A stretch of 64,000 bases of DNA from Hyphomicrobium sp. (lineage in GTDB: Bacteria; Pseudomonadota; Alphaproteobacteria; Rhizobiales; Hyphomicrobiaceae). Both the position numbers and the translations under genes were made by a program. Location of the stretch: assembly GCA_019748215.1 (NCBI GenBank), contig JAIEPV010000034.1, forward strand, positions 1-64,000, in the 5' to 3' direction. The notes beneath the pieces were generated by a model. It was not told the origin of the DNA and ran no database searches. It saw nothing but the letters and a program-made list of their open reading frames with translations. This document shows positions 31,235-41,051 of this stretch, in pieces (positions within the stretch are counted from its first letter, which is position 1; every line of letters begins with the position of its first letter).

Positions 31235-31386
31235 CCCCACAGTCAGCAGTGGCTTTGAACAATCGAGTGCGTCGCTTGCGTCGAGCTTGCCAATGCGGCT
31301 AATGACACCGCTCACTCGGATTGAACGGGCTCAAACGGCACACCGATAGCGCGATACAGCAGTACAATTATGCAGCGCTGCGCCAA

Positions 31387-31809
31387 TCAGGACGAAAACT
31401 GGGCATCGTTCAGCGCATCCAACAGGCGGACTGTATTCGCCGCCGGTTCGGAGGATGCACCATCAAACGAAATATAGTTGATTTCGACGCCCGCCTCATC
31501 CGCATCCAGCAGGAGGCGGAAATAGACATGCACCGTGTGATGATGGAATTCGAGATCGAAGCTAACTTGTGGCGGCTGGCCCCAGCACATACTCACATTG
31601 CCGGAAGAGCCAAAAAACATCGTATCTGGCTTGAATGAAATTTCGATTGAGGCCTGAACGAGCGTGCCGACGCTGGCGATCTCTCCGGTCTTCAAATAGG
31701 CAACGATATCGGCTAGATCAAGCAGGCGGAGATCAGCTGCGACTTTGCGCACGCTTCTGCCGAGAGCCGCTTCGCGCTGGTAGACATGATCGACACGGCT
31801 TGGCACCAT
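31387..31809 (-). CDS. Uncharacterised protein between flgB and flhB
   Basis: 140 aa ORF in line with the flagellar operon, 12 nt after the flhB stop. Confidence 0.6.
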   Translation of the reverse strand: MVPSRVDHVYQREAALGRSVRKVAADLRLLDLADIVAYLKTGEIASVGTLVQASIEISFKPDTMFFGSSGNVSMCWGQPPQVSFDLEFHHHTVHVYFRLLLDADEAGVEINYISFDGASSEPAANTVRLLDALNDAQFSS

Positions 31810-31821
31810 CAGCTTCTCTCT

Positions 31822-32904
31822 TTACCTCTGGCGACTGCGTAGCTTCGTCTTGGCGTTCAGGCTGATCATAATTTCGGCTATCGCCTTGTAGAACTCGTGC
31901 GGAATCATCTGATCGACCTCTACTTTTGCGTATAAAGACCTTGCGAGAGCCTTGTCTTCGATGATCGGGATGTTTTTTTCTTCGGCAAGACGGCGGATCG
32001 ACAGGGCGATCAGATCCTTGCCTTTGGCGACGACTTTCGGTGCACCGCCCTCGCTGCGGACGTAACGCAGGGCGACGGCAAAGTGCGTCGGGTTGGCGAC
32101 AACCAGCGTGGCCTGAGATACGCCGAGCATCATACGCGTGCGCGCTCGCTGCCGGCCGAGCGCCTTGCGCCGGGACTTGAATAGAGGATCGCCTTCCGAC
32201 TGTTTGTGCTCGTCCTTTATTTCCTGCGGCGCCATACGCAGCTCTTTGCGCCAAAGGCCATGCGCCATAGGCAGATCGATGATCAGCAGCGCGGCCGACG
32301 CAAGGGCTAGCATGCCGAAAATCTCAAGAATAGACGACTGCACCCGTGCAAGGATCAGCGATGGCTCGGAGAACAGCGAGCTCTGGAATTGATTCCAGAC
32401 AAAGTAGGTTGTCGCCAGTGCCGTGACGACAATGGCAAAGAAACGAAACAGCGTTTTACCGAATTCAAGCAGGCTCGATGCGCCGAACAGCCGCTTGAAC
32501 CCTTTCAAGGGTGAGATACGCGACAAATCTGGCATGATGCGTTTAAGAACCGGAAGCGGCGCATTTTGAATGACTGACGCGCCGACGCTCGCCATAGCGA
32601 TGGCAAGGACGACAGGTCCGACAACGCCAATCGATTCACGCGTCAGCCAGCCAAGGAGCTCGGTGGCATCAGCTTCGTTGCCGAGCCGCACCAACCCTGC
32701 GTGTTCAAGGACACTGGCGAGCCGATTAGCGAGCTTTGTAAACGACGAGCCAGCCAGCACGGCAAATACAAAAAGACCAGCCAACAAGTAGGCCAGATTG
32801 GCCATTTCCTTGGAGATGGGGACGTTGCCGTCTTCCCGGGCGTCGGTGAGCTTCTTTTCGGTTGCCTGTTCAGTTTTACTGTCTTTATCGTGTGTATCGC
32901 TCAC
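31822..32904 (-). CDS. flhB: Flagellar export switch protein FlhB
   Basis: KTEQATEKKLTDAREDGNVPISKEM and autocleavage region VVANPTHFAVALRY. Confidence 0.97.
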   Translation of the reverse strand: MSDTHDKDSKTEQATEKKLTDAREDGNVPISKEMANLAYLLAGLFVFAVLAGSSFTKLANRLASVLEHAGLVRLGNEADATELLGWLTRESIGVVGPVVLAIAMASVGASVIQNAPLPVLKRIMPDLSRISPLKGFKRLFGASSLLEFGKTLFRFFAIVVTALATTYFVWNQFQSSLFSEPSLILARVQSSILEIFGMLALASAALLIIDLPMAHGLWRKELRMAPQEIKDEHKQSEGDPLFKSRRKALGRQRARTRMMLGVSQATLVVANPTHFAVALRYVRSEGGAPKVVAKGKDLIALSIRRLAEEKNIPIIEDKALARSLYAKVEVDQMIPHEFYKAIAEIMISLNAKTKLRSRQR

Positions 32905-32928
32905 AGCGTTGTTCCAACTATTGCCGAC

Positions 32929-33936
32929 TTACGCGGTTGGCAATTCAATGGCACCCTCGGCGGCCAGACGAAGAACGGCATCGACAATCGCACGGCGCGA
33001 CTCTGCCAGGTTGCGCGGCGACGCAGCCGTACCGCTTTGCAGCTCAGCTTCGGCCATGCGCCGGGCGCGCGGAGAGAGCGTGCCGAGAACGACGTTTTGA
33101 AATTCCGCATCCATACCCTGCAGCGCAATAACGGTGCGCTCCACTGGCACGCCGTCCATCAGCACCGTCAGAGCTTTTGAACTGAGCGTCACCAAATCCT
33201 CAAATTTGAAAAGCAGCTTGCGGATCATCGCCGCGTCTTTGGGCTGAAACTGCGCCAAATGATGGAGCGCGTCGTCTGACTGGCTGCGATCGAGACTGTT
33301 CAAGATGCTGGCCATCGCCATGTGCTGGGAGGCGCGACCCTTGTCAGCTTCGAAAAGCTCCTGATGCAAGGTTTCTTCGAGCGCATCGATGACCATGAAC
33401 GACACGTCGCGCAAACCAAAGATTCGCGCCAGCAGCTGATTCCGCACGTCAGCTGGGAACGAGCGCAGCAAATCGGTGCTTTTTTCACTTCCAAGCCGGT
33501 GTAGGATAAAGGCTGCGACCTGCGGATGCTGACGCTCGATATAGGGCAGCAGAACGTCGTCTTTGAGGCCTATCAGGCGCTCCCAAACTGCTTCTTTCGA
33601 CTGGTTTCCGTCGGCGGCGTCGGCGGCGGCTTTATTTTCGTTGATCACCGCCGCAACGAGGCTTTTGACGTCATCGCCGTTGCCGGCGAAAGGTTTGCCC
33701 TGCCCGAACCGTTCTTCGAACTCTTCGACGAGAAGCTCAAGATCGGGAGCTGAAATAACCGGCATGCCGTCGGTCGAGCGCATGATGATATTAAGTTCTT
33801 CAGAATTGAACTTTTTCAGCAGCTCGACAGCCCGCTCTTGACCAAGCGAGAGCAGTAGTAGGCCGACCTTTTCAGCACCCGTCATGGGCTTTTTGGCGCT
33901 CGGCCGCTGCATCGTTGCCTTGTCCAGGCTGGGCAT
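32929..33936 (-). CDS. fliG: Flagellar motor switch protein FliG
   Basis: MTGAEKVGLLLLSLGQERAVELLKKFNSEELNIIMRSTDGM; HPQVAAFILHRLGSEKSTDLLRSFPADVRNQLLARI. Confidence 0.96.
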   Translation of the reverse strand: MPSLDKATMQRPSAKKPMTGAEKVGLLLLSLGQERAVELLKKFNSEELNIIMRSTDGMPVISAPDLELLVEEFEERFGQGKPFAGNGDDVKSLVAAVINENKAAADAADGNQSKEAVWERLIGLKDDVLLPYIERQHPQVAAFILHRLGSEKSTDLLRSFPADVRNQLLARIFGLRDVSFMVIDALEETLHQELFEADKGRASQHMAMASILNSLDRSQSDDALHHLAQFQPKDAAMIRKLLFKFEDLVTLSSKALTVLMDGVPVERTVIALQGMDAEFQNVVLGTLSPRARRMAEAELQSGTAASPRNLAESRRAIVDAVLRLAAEGAIELPTA

Positions 33937-33946
33937 TTCGCGACGC

Positions 33947-34393
33947 CTATTTCTTCGACGTCAAGTTGTTGCCAATTTCCGTGAGCGTGACACCAAAGCG
34001 AGACGAGGCCTCGTCGACGACGACAACTTCGCCACGCGCGATCAATCGGCCGTTGATCAAAATGTCAACGGCCTCCCCGACCTTCTTGTCGAGCTTCACT
34101 ATCGAGCCTCGCGCCAGCCTTTGCAAGGCAGCGACCGGCATCGTCGCCGACCCGAGCACAACTTTCATGGTCACGGGTATATCCATGATCGAATTGCGCG
34201 CGTCGCCCGCAACGGTCGACTGATGAAGCCCGGCTGGCGTGGCGGGGTCTAGATTGGATCCAATCTCCATAGGCGGCGCAGTCCAGTGCGAGCGGCCCAA
34301 CGCATCGTCGAGCACTTTCGCGGTTGACGAGACACCGCCCGCGAGCTGCTTCATCAAGACATCACTGGACTCGTCGAAAAAATTGTCAGACAT
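33947..34393 (-). CDS. fliN: Flagellar motor switch protein FliN
   Basis: IPVTMKVVLGSATMPVAALQRLARGSIVKLDKKVGEAVDILINGRLIARGEVVVVDEASSRFGVTLTEI. Confidence 0.96.
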   Translation of the reverse strand: MSDNFFDESSDVLMKQLAGGVSSTAKVLDDALGRSHWTAPPMEIGSNLDPATPAGLHQSTVAGDARNSIMDIPVTMKVVLGSATMPVAALQRLARGSIVKLDKKVGEAVDILINGRLIARGEVVVVDEASSRFGVTLTEIGNNLTSKK

Positions 34394-34452
34394 CGTCGGC
34401 TCCCTCGAGGTTCATTCGGCTTGACGTTGAATTTCGCATTGGCGTGGAGCGG

Positions 34453-35406
34453 TTAGTGGCCATCGAGAAACTCAGAATCTGGCTCATCCTGCATATAATT
34501 CTGGTCGATACGAAGCGTCAGGCTTCCATCACGTTTGCCAAGCTCACACCAGAAAATCGGCTCGCTTTCGAACTCGAGTCTTGCACGGCCGGTGGTGGTG
34601 ATCGACAAAGGCAGGAGCGAACCGACCGAAAGCCGCTGCACATCTGCGAGAGATATGGTCTCCTCAGTCAGAACAGCGCTCACACTGACAAATGCGCGCG
34701 CCAATTCAGCTGACAACTGTTGCGACCAATCGCTATCGTCAACTTCATCGGTGGACGCCGCCTCATGCGCGCGGGAAACTCCAAGCACGCCGCGCACCGG
34801 CGTCAGCAGATCTTGCGGTATCGCGATGTATAGCATCCCGTGCTTGCCGCCGATGTCGAGCTTGATGGACGCGACTAGTGTTGCCGCGGATGGGCTACAG
34901 ATCGGCTCAAGCGTACTTGGTTCGATGACGGACGTAATTTCGAAAACAACGTCGGCGACGCGCGAAAACACATGCGAAAGCGATCTTGCCAACCGACGAA
35001 AGAGCACGTGAAGTACATTGTACTCTGCGGCCGTTAGCTCCCGCTTGGTCGCGGTCGAGGGCATGACGAAATCGTAGCCCAGCGCCGCCTCAACAAACAG
35101 AAATGCAGCGTCGAAGTCGCAGGCGAAGAGAACTGAGCCTTTGAGCTGCCGCACTGTCACGACGGTTACCGCAGCGCAGGTCGGCAATGGAACCGCTTCA
35201 CCGAAGCGCCCAGCCTCCAATGGCAACGAGGTGATCTTCATCGGAATGAATGAAATGTTCTTTAGCTCTTCAGCAAGCGCAATCGGTAGCTCGTTGAAAA
35301 TCGACAGTAGCCCCGGCAATTTCTCCGGGCTGTTCTGGCCGGCCGACAGAGCTATCTCAATCGGATTTCGCGGTCGTACAGCCTCACCGTGAGCCAAGAT
35401 GCGCAA
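34453..35406 (-). CDS. fliM: Flagellar motor switch protein FliM
   Basis: LLSIFNELPIALAEELKNISFIPMKITSLPLEAGRFGEAVPLPTC; between fliN and motA. Confidence 0.85.
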   Translation of the reverse strand: MRILAHGEAVRPRNPIEIALSAGQNSPEKLPGLLSIFNELPIALAEELKNISFIPMKITSLPLEAGRFGEAVPLPTCAAVTVVTVRQLKGSVLFACDFDAAFLFVEAALGYDFVMPSTATKRELTAAEYNVLHVLFRRLARSLSHVFSRVADVVFEITSVIEPSTLEPICSPSAATLVASIKLDIGGKHGMLYIAIPQDLLTPVRGVLGVSRAHEAASTDEVDDSDWSQQLSAELARAFVSVSAVLTEETISLADVQRLSVGSLLPLSITTTGRARLEFESEPIFWCELGKRDGSLTLRIDQNYMQDEPDSEFLDGH

Positions 35407-35409
35407 GAC

Positions 35410-36300
35410 TTAAGCCGCCTCTTTGTTGACGGCCGCCAGTGGGCTTTCGCCGCCGCCCATCGTCGCCGCCTCGACCGAATTGATCGACGGACGCTCGTAA
35501 GCCGAGATCGCCTTGCGGCCATGCTCGATGGCGACTTGCGGCATAGCCCCGTTCATGAAGGCCAACAGAGACTGCTTGACTATGATGTACAAACGCAGCT
35601 GCTTCCCCCGAACGGTTTTCACTTTCGTCGCAAGCGGCGCAACTAACGCGTACGACAAAAAGATGCCAAGAAAGGTGCCCACGAGAGCCGACGCGATCAG
35701 TGCACCCAAAACCTCTGGCTCCTGATCGATGGCGCCCATGGCTTTGACGACGCCTAGAACGGCAGCAACAATTCCAAGAGCTGGCAGCCCATCACCCACA
35801 GCCACGAGCGCGTGCTGTGCTTTCATGCGGTCATATCGGATTGTTTCAATCTCTTCATCCATCAGAGCTTCTATTTCGTGGGTTCGCGCATTACCCATTA
35901 TAATCAAGCGGAAATAGTCGCAGATGAATGTCGTCAGCGCCTGATTTTTGAGAACATTTGGAAGACGCTTGAAAACGTCCGACTCGGCCGGGGCGTCAAT
36001 AATCATTTCCATTTCGGCGCGCGACTTGTTGCGCAGTTCGCGCATCAAAAAAAATAGCAACGCCAAAAGCTCGATGTAGTCGCGCTCGGACGGCACCGAA
36101 TGCTTAAAGGCTTCGACGGTAGCAGTGCCACAATCTTTGATGACCTTCATCGGGTTTGCGACAACGAACGTGCCGATCGCAGCGCCACAGATAATTACAT
36201 ATTCCCAAGGCTGCCAAATAACCGCCACATGTCCGCCCATGGCCGCGAAGCCACCAAGCACACAAACCATCGTTATGACCAACCCAGCAATGATCGTCAC
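35410..36300 (-). CDS. motA: Flagellar stator protein MotA (GTG start proposed; track ORF extends to 36423)
   Basis: [62 protein letters not shown] upstream of GTG at 36300. Confidence 0.93.
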   Translation of the reverse strand: MTIIAGLVITMVCVLGGFAAMGGHVAVIWQPWEYVIICGAAIGTFVVANPMKVIKDCGTATVEAFKHSVPSERDYIELLALLFFLMRELRNKSRAEMEMIIDAPAESDVFKRLPNVLKNQALTTFICDYFRLIIMGNARTHEIEALMDEEIETIRYDRMKAQHALVAVGDGLPALGIVAAVLGVVKAMGAIDQEPEVLGALIASALVGTFLGIFLSYALVAPLATKVKTVRGKQLRLYIIVKQSLLAFMNGAMPQVAIEHGRKAISAYERPSINSVEAATMGGGESPLAAVNKEAA

Positions 36301-36450
36301 GGGTAACCTCAGCCGTTCGCGAAGACGTTGTCGATGGTGCGGCGCTTCGGCTTGCGCGAGACTTGCCGGCACATAGAGAGGATGGCCGCTGTCAGCTACG
36401 GTCAAGGAAAAGCTCATAGCCATCAGATGAGGCTTGGGAGACGCATTGAC

Positions 36451-37230
36451 ATGCTGACAGCGGCTCTGACTTACCGAAATATCACGCGCGATTTGGATCG
36501 CTCGCTCTCCACGGTGGCAACGACGCCTCAGGTAGCGAGGGAGACTGCAAACTACCTGGAAAAAATCGGTAAAATTAAATCAGTCGACGATTTCATGGCC
36601 GACAAGCGCGTGCTGCGTTACGCGATGACGGCCTTCGGGCTTGGTGACGTCGCCTACGCGACCGCTCTCGTCCGCCGACTGCTTGACGGTGGCGTCGACA
36701 GTTCGGATGCACTGGCCAACCGATTTAACGATCAGAGATATCGAGACTTTGTGTCGACCTTCAATTTTGCGCGGTATGGCACGGCGACGACGTCATTCGG
36801 CCGAACGCAAGAGGGCACTGTTGATCGGTATCAACGGCAAATCCTTGAGGAGAATGTTGGCGAAAGTAACCCCGGCGCTCGGCTGGCATTGTATTTCCAA
36901 CGTAAGGCGCCCAATTTGACGAGTTCTCTCGGCCTATTGGCCGACGCAGCTTTGCTGAAAGTGACCCAGACCGCTTTGGGGTTAAGTCCAACGACATCGA
37001 ATCTCAGTATCGATGCGCAGAGGGCTTTGATCGACCAGAAGCTCAGTGTCGCAGATTTCAAAGATCCCCAGAAGCTCGGCAAGTTTCTGAACAAATTCAC
37101 GGCGCTCTGGGATCTCAACAATCCGCCGGAAGGGACAACACGCCCTCTCGTGACCTTACTCGATAACTCCAACGTCGCCATTGGCTCTGATCTGCTCAGC
37201 GCCATTCAGCGGCTTCGGTCGAGAGGTTAG
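36451..37230 (+). CDS. DUF1217 family protein
   Basis: [66 protein letters not shown]; between motA and flgF. Confidence 0.75.
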   Translation: MLTAALTYRNITRDLDRSLSTVATTPQVARETANYLEKIGKIKSVDDFMADKRVLRYAMTAFGLGDVAYATALVRRLLDGGVDSSDALANRFNDQRYRDFVSTFNFARYGTATTSFGRTQEGTVDRYQRQILEENVGESNPGARLALYFQRKAPNLTSSLGLLADAALLKVTQTALGLSPTTSNLSIDAQRALIDQKLSVADFKDPQKLGKFLNKFTALWDLNNPPEGTTRPLVTLLDNSNVAIGSDLLSAIQRLRSRG

Positions 37231-37233
37231 GCT

Positions 37234-37956
37234 ATGTCATCGAATGCTTATGTCGCCCTATCTGCACAATTGGCCCTCAGCCGGAGGCTTGATACACTTG
37301 CCAACAACATGGCCAATGCAACGACTGCGGGATTTCGAGCCGAGAAAGTTGACTTCGCGCAATTGATATCGCGATCGGCCGATACGCCGGTCAGCTTCGC
37401 CTCGCGCGGCGAAACTCACCTCTCCACAGCGCCAGGTGAACTGACGGAGACAGGCAATCCGCTCGATGTCGCAATTCGCGGTTCGTCCTGGTTCTCGGTG
37501 CAAACACCGTCGGGCTTTGCTTATTCGCGTGATGGTCGGATGCAAATGACGGAAACCGGCGAACTGAAATCGCTGAGTGGCCACCCCATTTTGGACGCGG
37601 GCGGAGCGCCGCTGCAGATTAATCCAAGTGCTGGACCGCCGACGATCGCCAAGGATGGGACGATCACGCAAGGAAATCAGCAGGTCGGCGCTATTGGTCT
37701 GTACTCCATGGACCCATCGACTAAATTCACTCGAGCCGACGGCGCAACGGTGGTCCCCGATATTACGCCGGTTCCCGAATTGGACTTTAATTCGAACGGC
37801 ATCGCTCAAGGCTTTGTCGAAAAATCGAATGTCAATCCGGTTTCCGAATTAACGAAGCTGATCGCCGTGCAGCGGGCCTTCGACGCTGTCAGCAACATGC
37901 TTAAAGACACCGAAAACTCCATGCAAGACGCCATTAAGGTTTTGTCTGGCGCCTAA
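37234..37956 (+). CDS. flgF: Flagellar rod protein FlgF
   Basis: LSRRLDTLANNMANATTAGFRAEKVDFAQL; C-terminal EKSNVNPVSELTKLIAVQRAFDAVSNML. Confidence 0.93.
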   Translation: MSSNAYVALSAQLALSRRLDTLANNMANATTAGFRAEKVDFAQLISRSADTPVSFASRGETHLSTAPGELTETGNPLDVAIRGSSWFSVQTPSGFAYSRDGRMQMTETGELKSLSGHPILDAGGAPLQINPSAGPPTIAKDGTITQGNQQVGAIGLYSMDPSTKFTRADGATVVPDITPVPELDFNSNGIAQGFVEKSNVNPVSELTKLIAVQRAFDAVSNMLKDTENSMQDAIKVLSGA

Positions 37957-38076
37957 TGTCGAAGTCGAGCGGCACGACGGAGACGAGCAACTCCGCGTGC
38001 ATTTAAGGGAGGCAAATTCCTGCCACGGCATCCACAACGTCTGCCGCTAAAAACGCCTCTCGGTAATCTTGGGCAC

Positions 38077-39378
38077 ATGTTGCAGCGCGCACTTTCAGCC
38101 ATGCCCGCCCACGAGATTAGCGGGCGAATTTGCTGCATTTCGCCCGCGATTGTTAGCGTCACCGGCCTATCGAAAGTCGTTAGCATCGGTGATCTGGTCA
38201 CTGTCGCGTCAACCAGCGGGCGTACGTTGGCGCAGGTTGCGAGCATTGATCAGGATCTCGTCAACATCAATTTGGTTTCGTCGCACCAACGTATCGAGCT
38301 TGGCCATACAGTGACGGTGCGCGGTGGCGCCTTTACGATATCGCCTGATACTTCGTGGAAGGGTCGCGTGCTCAACGCGCTCGGTCAGCCCATCGACAAT
38401 GCCGGCTCGATCGTGGCTGGCACTGACAAAATTTTTATTGATCGTCGGTCACCGCCAGCGCTCGGCCGCCAGCGGCTCGGCCGCCAGATGACGACGGGTG
38501 TAAAGGCCGTCGATCTTTTCACGCCGATTTGCGCCGGACAGCGCATGGGTATTTTTGCAGGTTCTGGCGTCGGTAAATCGACGCTGTTGTCGATGCTCAG
38601 CCGTAGTCCATCGTTCGATGTCGTCATTCTCGCGCTTGTCGGCGAACGCAGCCGCGAGGTCAGGGAATTCCTCGACGACACGCTGGGGGCCCGGCGGTCG
38701 AGCGTCATCGCCGTCGTGGCAACGGCGGATGAAACGCCAATGATGCGCAAAATGGCGCCGTTCACGGCCATGTCGATCGCCGAATATTTTCGCGGGCAGG
38801 GCGGGCAAGTACTACTCATCGTCGACTCGCTCACCCGCTTCGCGCATGCGACCCGCGAGTTGGCGCTTGCGGCGCAAGAGCCACCCGTGGCTCGCGGTTA
38901 CCCGCCGAGCGTCTTCAGCGACCTGCCACGGCTGCTCGAGCGTGCAGGCACCGGCGAAGGCGACGATGGCGCGATCACGGCGATGATCTCGGTCCTGGTC
39001 GATGGCGACGACCACAATGACCCGATTGCCGACGCCGTGCGCGGTATTCTGGACGGCCATATCGTCCTTGATCGCGCGATTGCAGCGCAGGGCCGTTTCC
39101 CCGCGATTGATCCACTCATCTCGATTTCGCGACTGGCCAGCAAACTACGCACCGCTGAGCAAAGCCAACTGGTCGGGCAATTCGTGAACCTCATTTCACG
39201 CTTCGAAGATAGCAAGGATTTGCGCGCACTTGGAGGCTATAAGCCCGGCGCCGACGCAACGCTCGATCGTGCCGTTTCGCTTGTACCGCGCATTTATGAA
39301 GCGATGAAGCAATCGTCCGGAGATCCGCCGGTAACGAATATCTTCGAAACGCTGCTGACAACCCTTTCCGGAACTTAG
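38077..39378 (+). CDS. fliI: Flagellar export ATPase FliI
   Basis: Walker A GIFAGSGVGKSTLLSML; Walker B region GGQVLLIVDSLTRFAHATRELALAAQEPPVARGYPPSVFSDLPRLLERAG. Confidence 0.97.
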   Translation: MLQRALSAMPAHEISGRICCISPAIVSVTGLSKVVSIGDLVTVASTSGRTLAQVASIDQDLVNINLVSSHQRIELGHTVTVRGGAFTISPDTSWKGRVLNALGQPIDNAGSIVAGTDKIFIDRRSPPALGRQRLGRQMTTGVKAVDLFTPICAGQRMGIFAGSGVGKSTLLSMLSRSPSFDVVILALVGERSREVREFLDDTLGARRSSVIAVVATADETPMMRKMAPFTAMSIAEYFRGQGGQVLLIVDSLTRFAHATRELALAAQEPPVARGYPPSVFSDLPRLLERAGTGEGDDGAITAMISVLVDGDDHNDPIADAVRGILDGHIVLDRAIAAQGRFPAIDPLISISRLASKLRTAEQSQLVGQFVNLISRFEDSKDLRALGGYKPGADATLDRAVSLVPRIYEAMKQSSGDPPVTNIFETLLTTLSGT

Positions 39379-39436
39379 ACATGGGACGTGACAGGGCACT
39401 GGAAACCGCCGGACACGTTGTCGGCGACTCCCGACC

Positions 39437-40051
39437 ATGAAAATCGGCAGCGGCGTTCCGCTGGACCTTCTGTTGAAGGTGCTACCGGCGACGTCCACAG
39501 TCGACGATCTAATAATACATCTTAAACCGAGCGAGATTTCTCAAACGCTTAGGCAATCGTCGGCGCCATTGGACGCTAGCTCAACGCCGCGTCTGCCCGC
39601 GCGCTCACCGTCTCCGTCGCTCGCACTTAATGCGCAATTATCGGCTGTGATTAGCGATGTCACCGCACCGCAATTGCAGATTCTGGACGAGGCTGTTGAT
39701 CGCGAAATCGCAGCGAGGCGCGTGGTCGGGCGATACGACATTCAGCAGCCTGGCGGCGCCGAATACAGCGAAGAACGCGTGTTGGCTCCTACCGGCTTTA
39801 ATCCAACCTACCCAACGGTTTCAAATCCCGCCGCACTCGCTTACGTTTCGTCCAGCTTTATGAAACCGTCTAGGCGTTCGAGCTATACTGCCGTGGTGCC
39901 GGCGCAAGCCCCGCCATTGGAACGGCGTGACGCCACCAAGGCGTCAGAGCAGGATAACACCCGGAGTGCCGGCCACATCGCAGGCAAGCTCTTACTTCTG
40001 GCCATCGCAGGGCTCACCATGCTCATTTGCGTCGGACTGTATGGATTTTGA
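39437..40051 (+). CDS. Hypothetical tail-anchored-like protein downstream of fliI
   Basis: 204 aa, Pro/Ser-rich middle, single C-terminal hydrophobic segment IAGKLLLLAIAGLTMLICVGLYGF. Confidence 0.5.
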   Translation: MKIGSGVPLDLLLKVLPATSTVDDLIIHLKPSEISQTLRQSSAPLDASSTPRLPARSPSPSLALNAQLSAVISDVTAPQLQILDEAVDREIAARRVVGRYDIQQPGGAEYSEERVLAPTGFNPTYPTVSNPAALAYVSSSFMKPSRRSSYTAVVPAQAPPLERRDATKASEQDNTRSAGHIAGKLLLLAIAGLTMLICVGLYGF

Positions 40052-40079
40052 CGACATGACAGCGTAGCAACTGGCCGCG

Positions 40080-40484
40080 TTAGAAAAGCTCAAGATCGTT
40101 ATGGATAGATCGGTCAACGAGGTGATTAATCGGCGACGACACTAATCGCCGTGACAAGTCCACCAGCGTGAGATTTTGGACGGCATGTCGCGCATTTATC
40201 TTCCAGTCCACCGGCATTATGGCGCTCATGGAGTTACTGAAGTCCGAAAGTCCGGACAGTTCCTGGCGCAGCAAATCGAGCTGCTGTAGTTGAACGACGC
40301 TTGATGAACTCGAAAAGCCTCCCGCTACCACCAGATTGCCAATCAACGTCTGCAAGTCTTCGACGACCGCTGCTAGGCGCCGCATTTCCTGGCTCATGAC
40401 AGCCACGATTTGCGCGGCGGACTTTTCCTCGTGCCGATCATCCAAAAATACGGACTGTGATACCGTGCTCATCTCATGCTCCAT
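40080..40484 (-). CDS. CheT/CheZ-like phosphatase candidate
   Basis: Helical 130-134 aa protein immediately after cheD (4 nt gap); SVVQLQQLDLLRQELSGLSDF contains D-x-x-x-Q; C-terminal NDLELF. Confidence 0.55.
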   Translation of the reverse strand: MEHEMSTVSQSVFLDDRHEEKSAAQIVAVMSQEMRRLAAVVEDLQTLIGNLVVAGGFSSSSSVVQLQQLDLLRQELSGLSDFSNSMSAIMPVDWKINARHAVQNLTLVDLSRRLVSSPINHLVDRSIHNDLELF

Positions 40485-40487
40485 CGA

Positions 40488-41051
40488 CTAAAACAGTTCT
40501 AGATCGCCAGCGCTGACGACGGCCGGCGCACTAATTTTGTTTGGAGCATGCTGGAAAACGTCTTGCTGCTGCAAATAAACTTGCCGCGCTCGTCCTGAAA
40601 CGGGCCAGTATTCAATGCGCCGTCCGGTTTTTCCCCCAGTGCTTCCACCGACGTAACGTATGCCCTCGTTGCAAAGAAACCGTTCAGCAAAGCCGACATT
40701 TCTCAAGCCTATGTCAGACAGCCCCCTGACTGGTTTGGCGCCACCAAAAACCTTAGCTTCGAGACATTCGCGGCGCGCGCCGACCTTCAGCAGGCCGTTG
40801 ACGAGCAGCTCCATCAGGTGCAGGCCGACGCGTTCGGCGGCGCCAGCATCATCGCATTCGGCAGGGCCCGGCAGCAGGAAATGATTCATGCCGCCGACGC
40901 CGGCGAACGGATCGCGCATGCATGCGGCGACGCACGACCCCAACACGGTCGTCACGCAGGCGTCGGGATCGTCGACGACGATAAACTCGCCCTGAATAAT
41001 GTGCGTTCGTTTTTCGAACGTTTCCGCAGCTCCAGAGCGTTGGCCGGTCAT
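40488..41051 (-). CDS. cheD: Chemoreceptor glutamine deamidase CheD
   Basis: [29 protein letters not shown] and [27 protein letters not shown]. Confidence 0.95.
   Translation of the reverse strand: MTGQRSGAAETFEKRTHIIQGEFIVVDDPDACVTTVLGSCVAACMRDPFAGVGGMNHFLLPGPAECDDAGAAERVGLHLMELLVNGLLKVGARRECLEAKVFGGAKPVRGLSDIGLRNVGFAERFLCNEGIRYVGGSTGGKTGRRIEYWPVSGRARQVYLQQQDVFQHAPNKISAPAVVSAGDLELF

Noticed and set aside
36328-36450. N-terminal extension of the DUF1217 ORF
   Set aside because: The ATG at 36451 starts at the conserved [11 protein letters not shown]; the upstream part is antisense to the motA leader.
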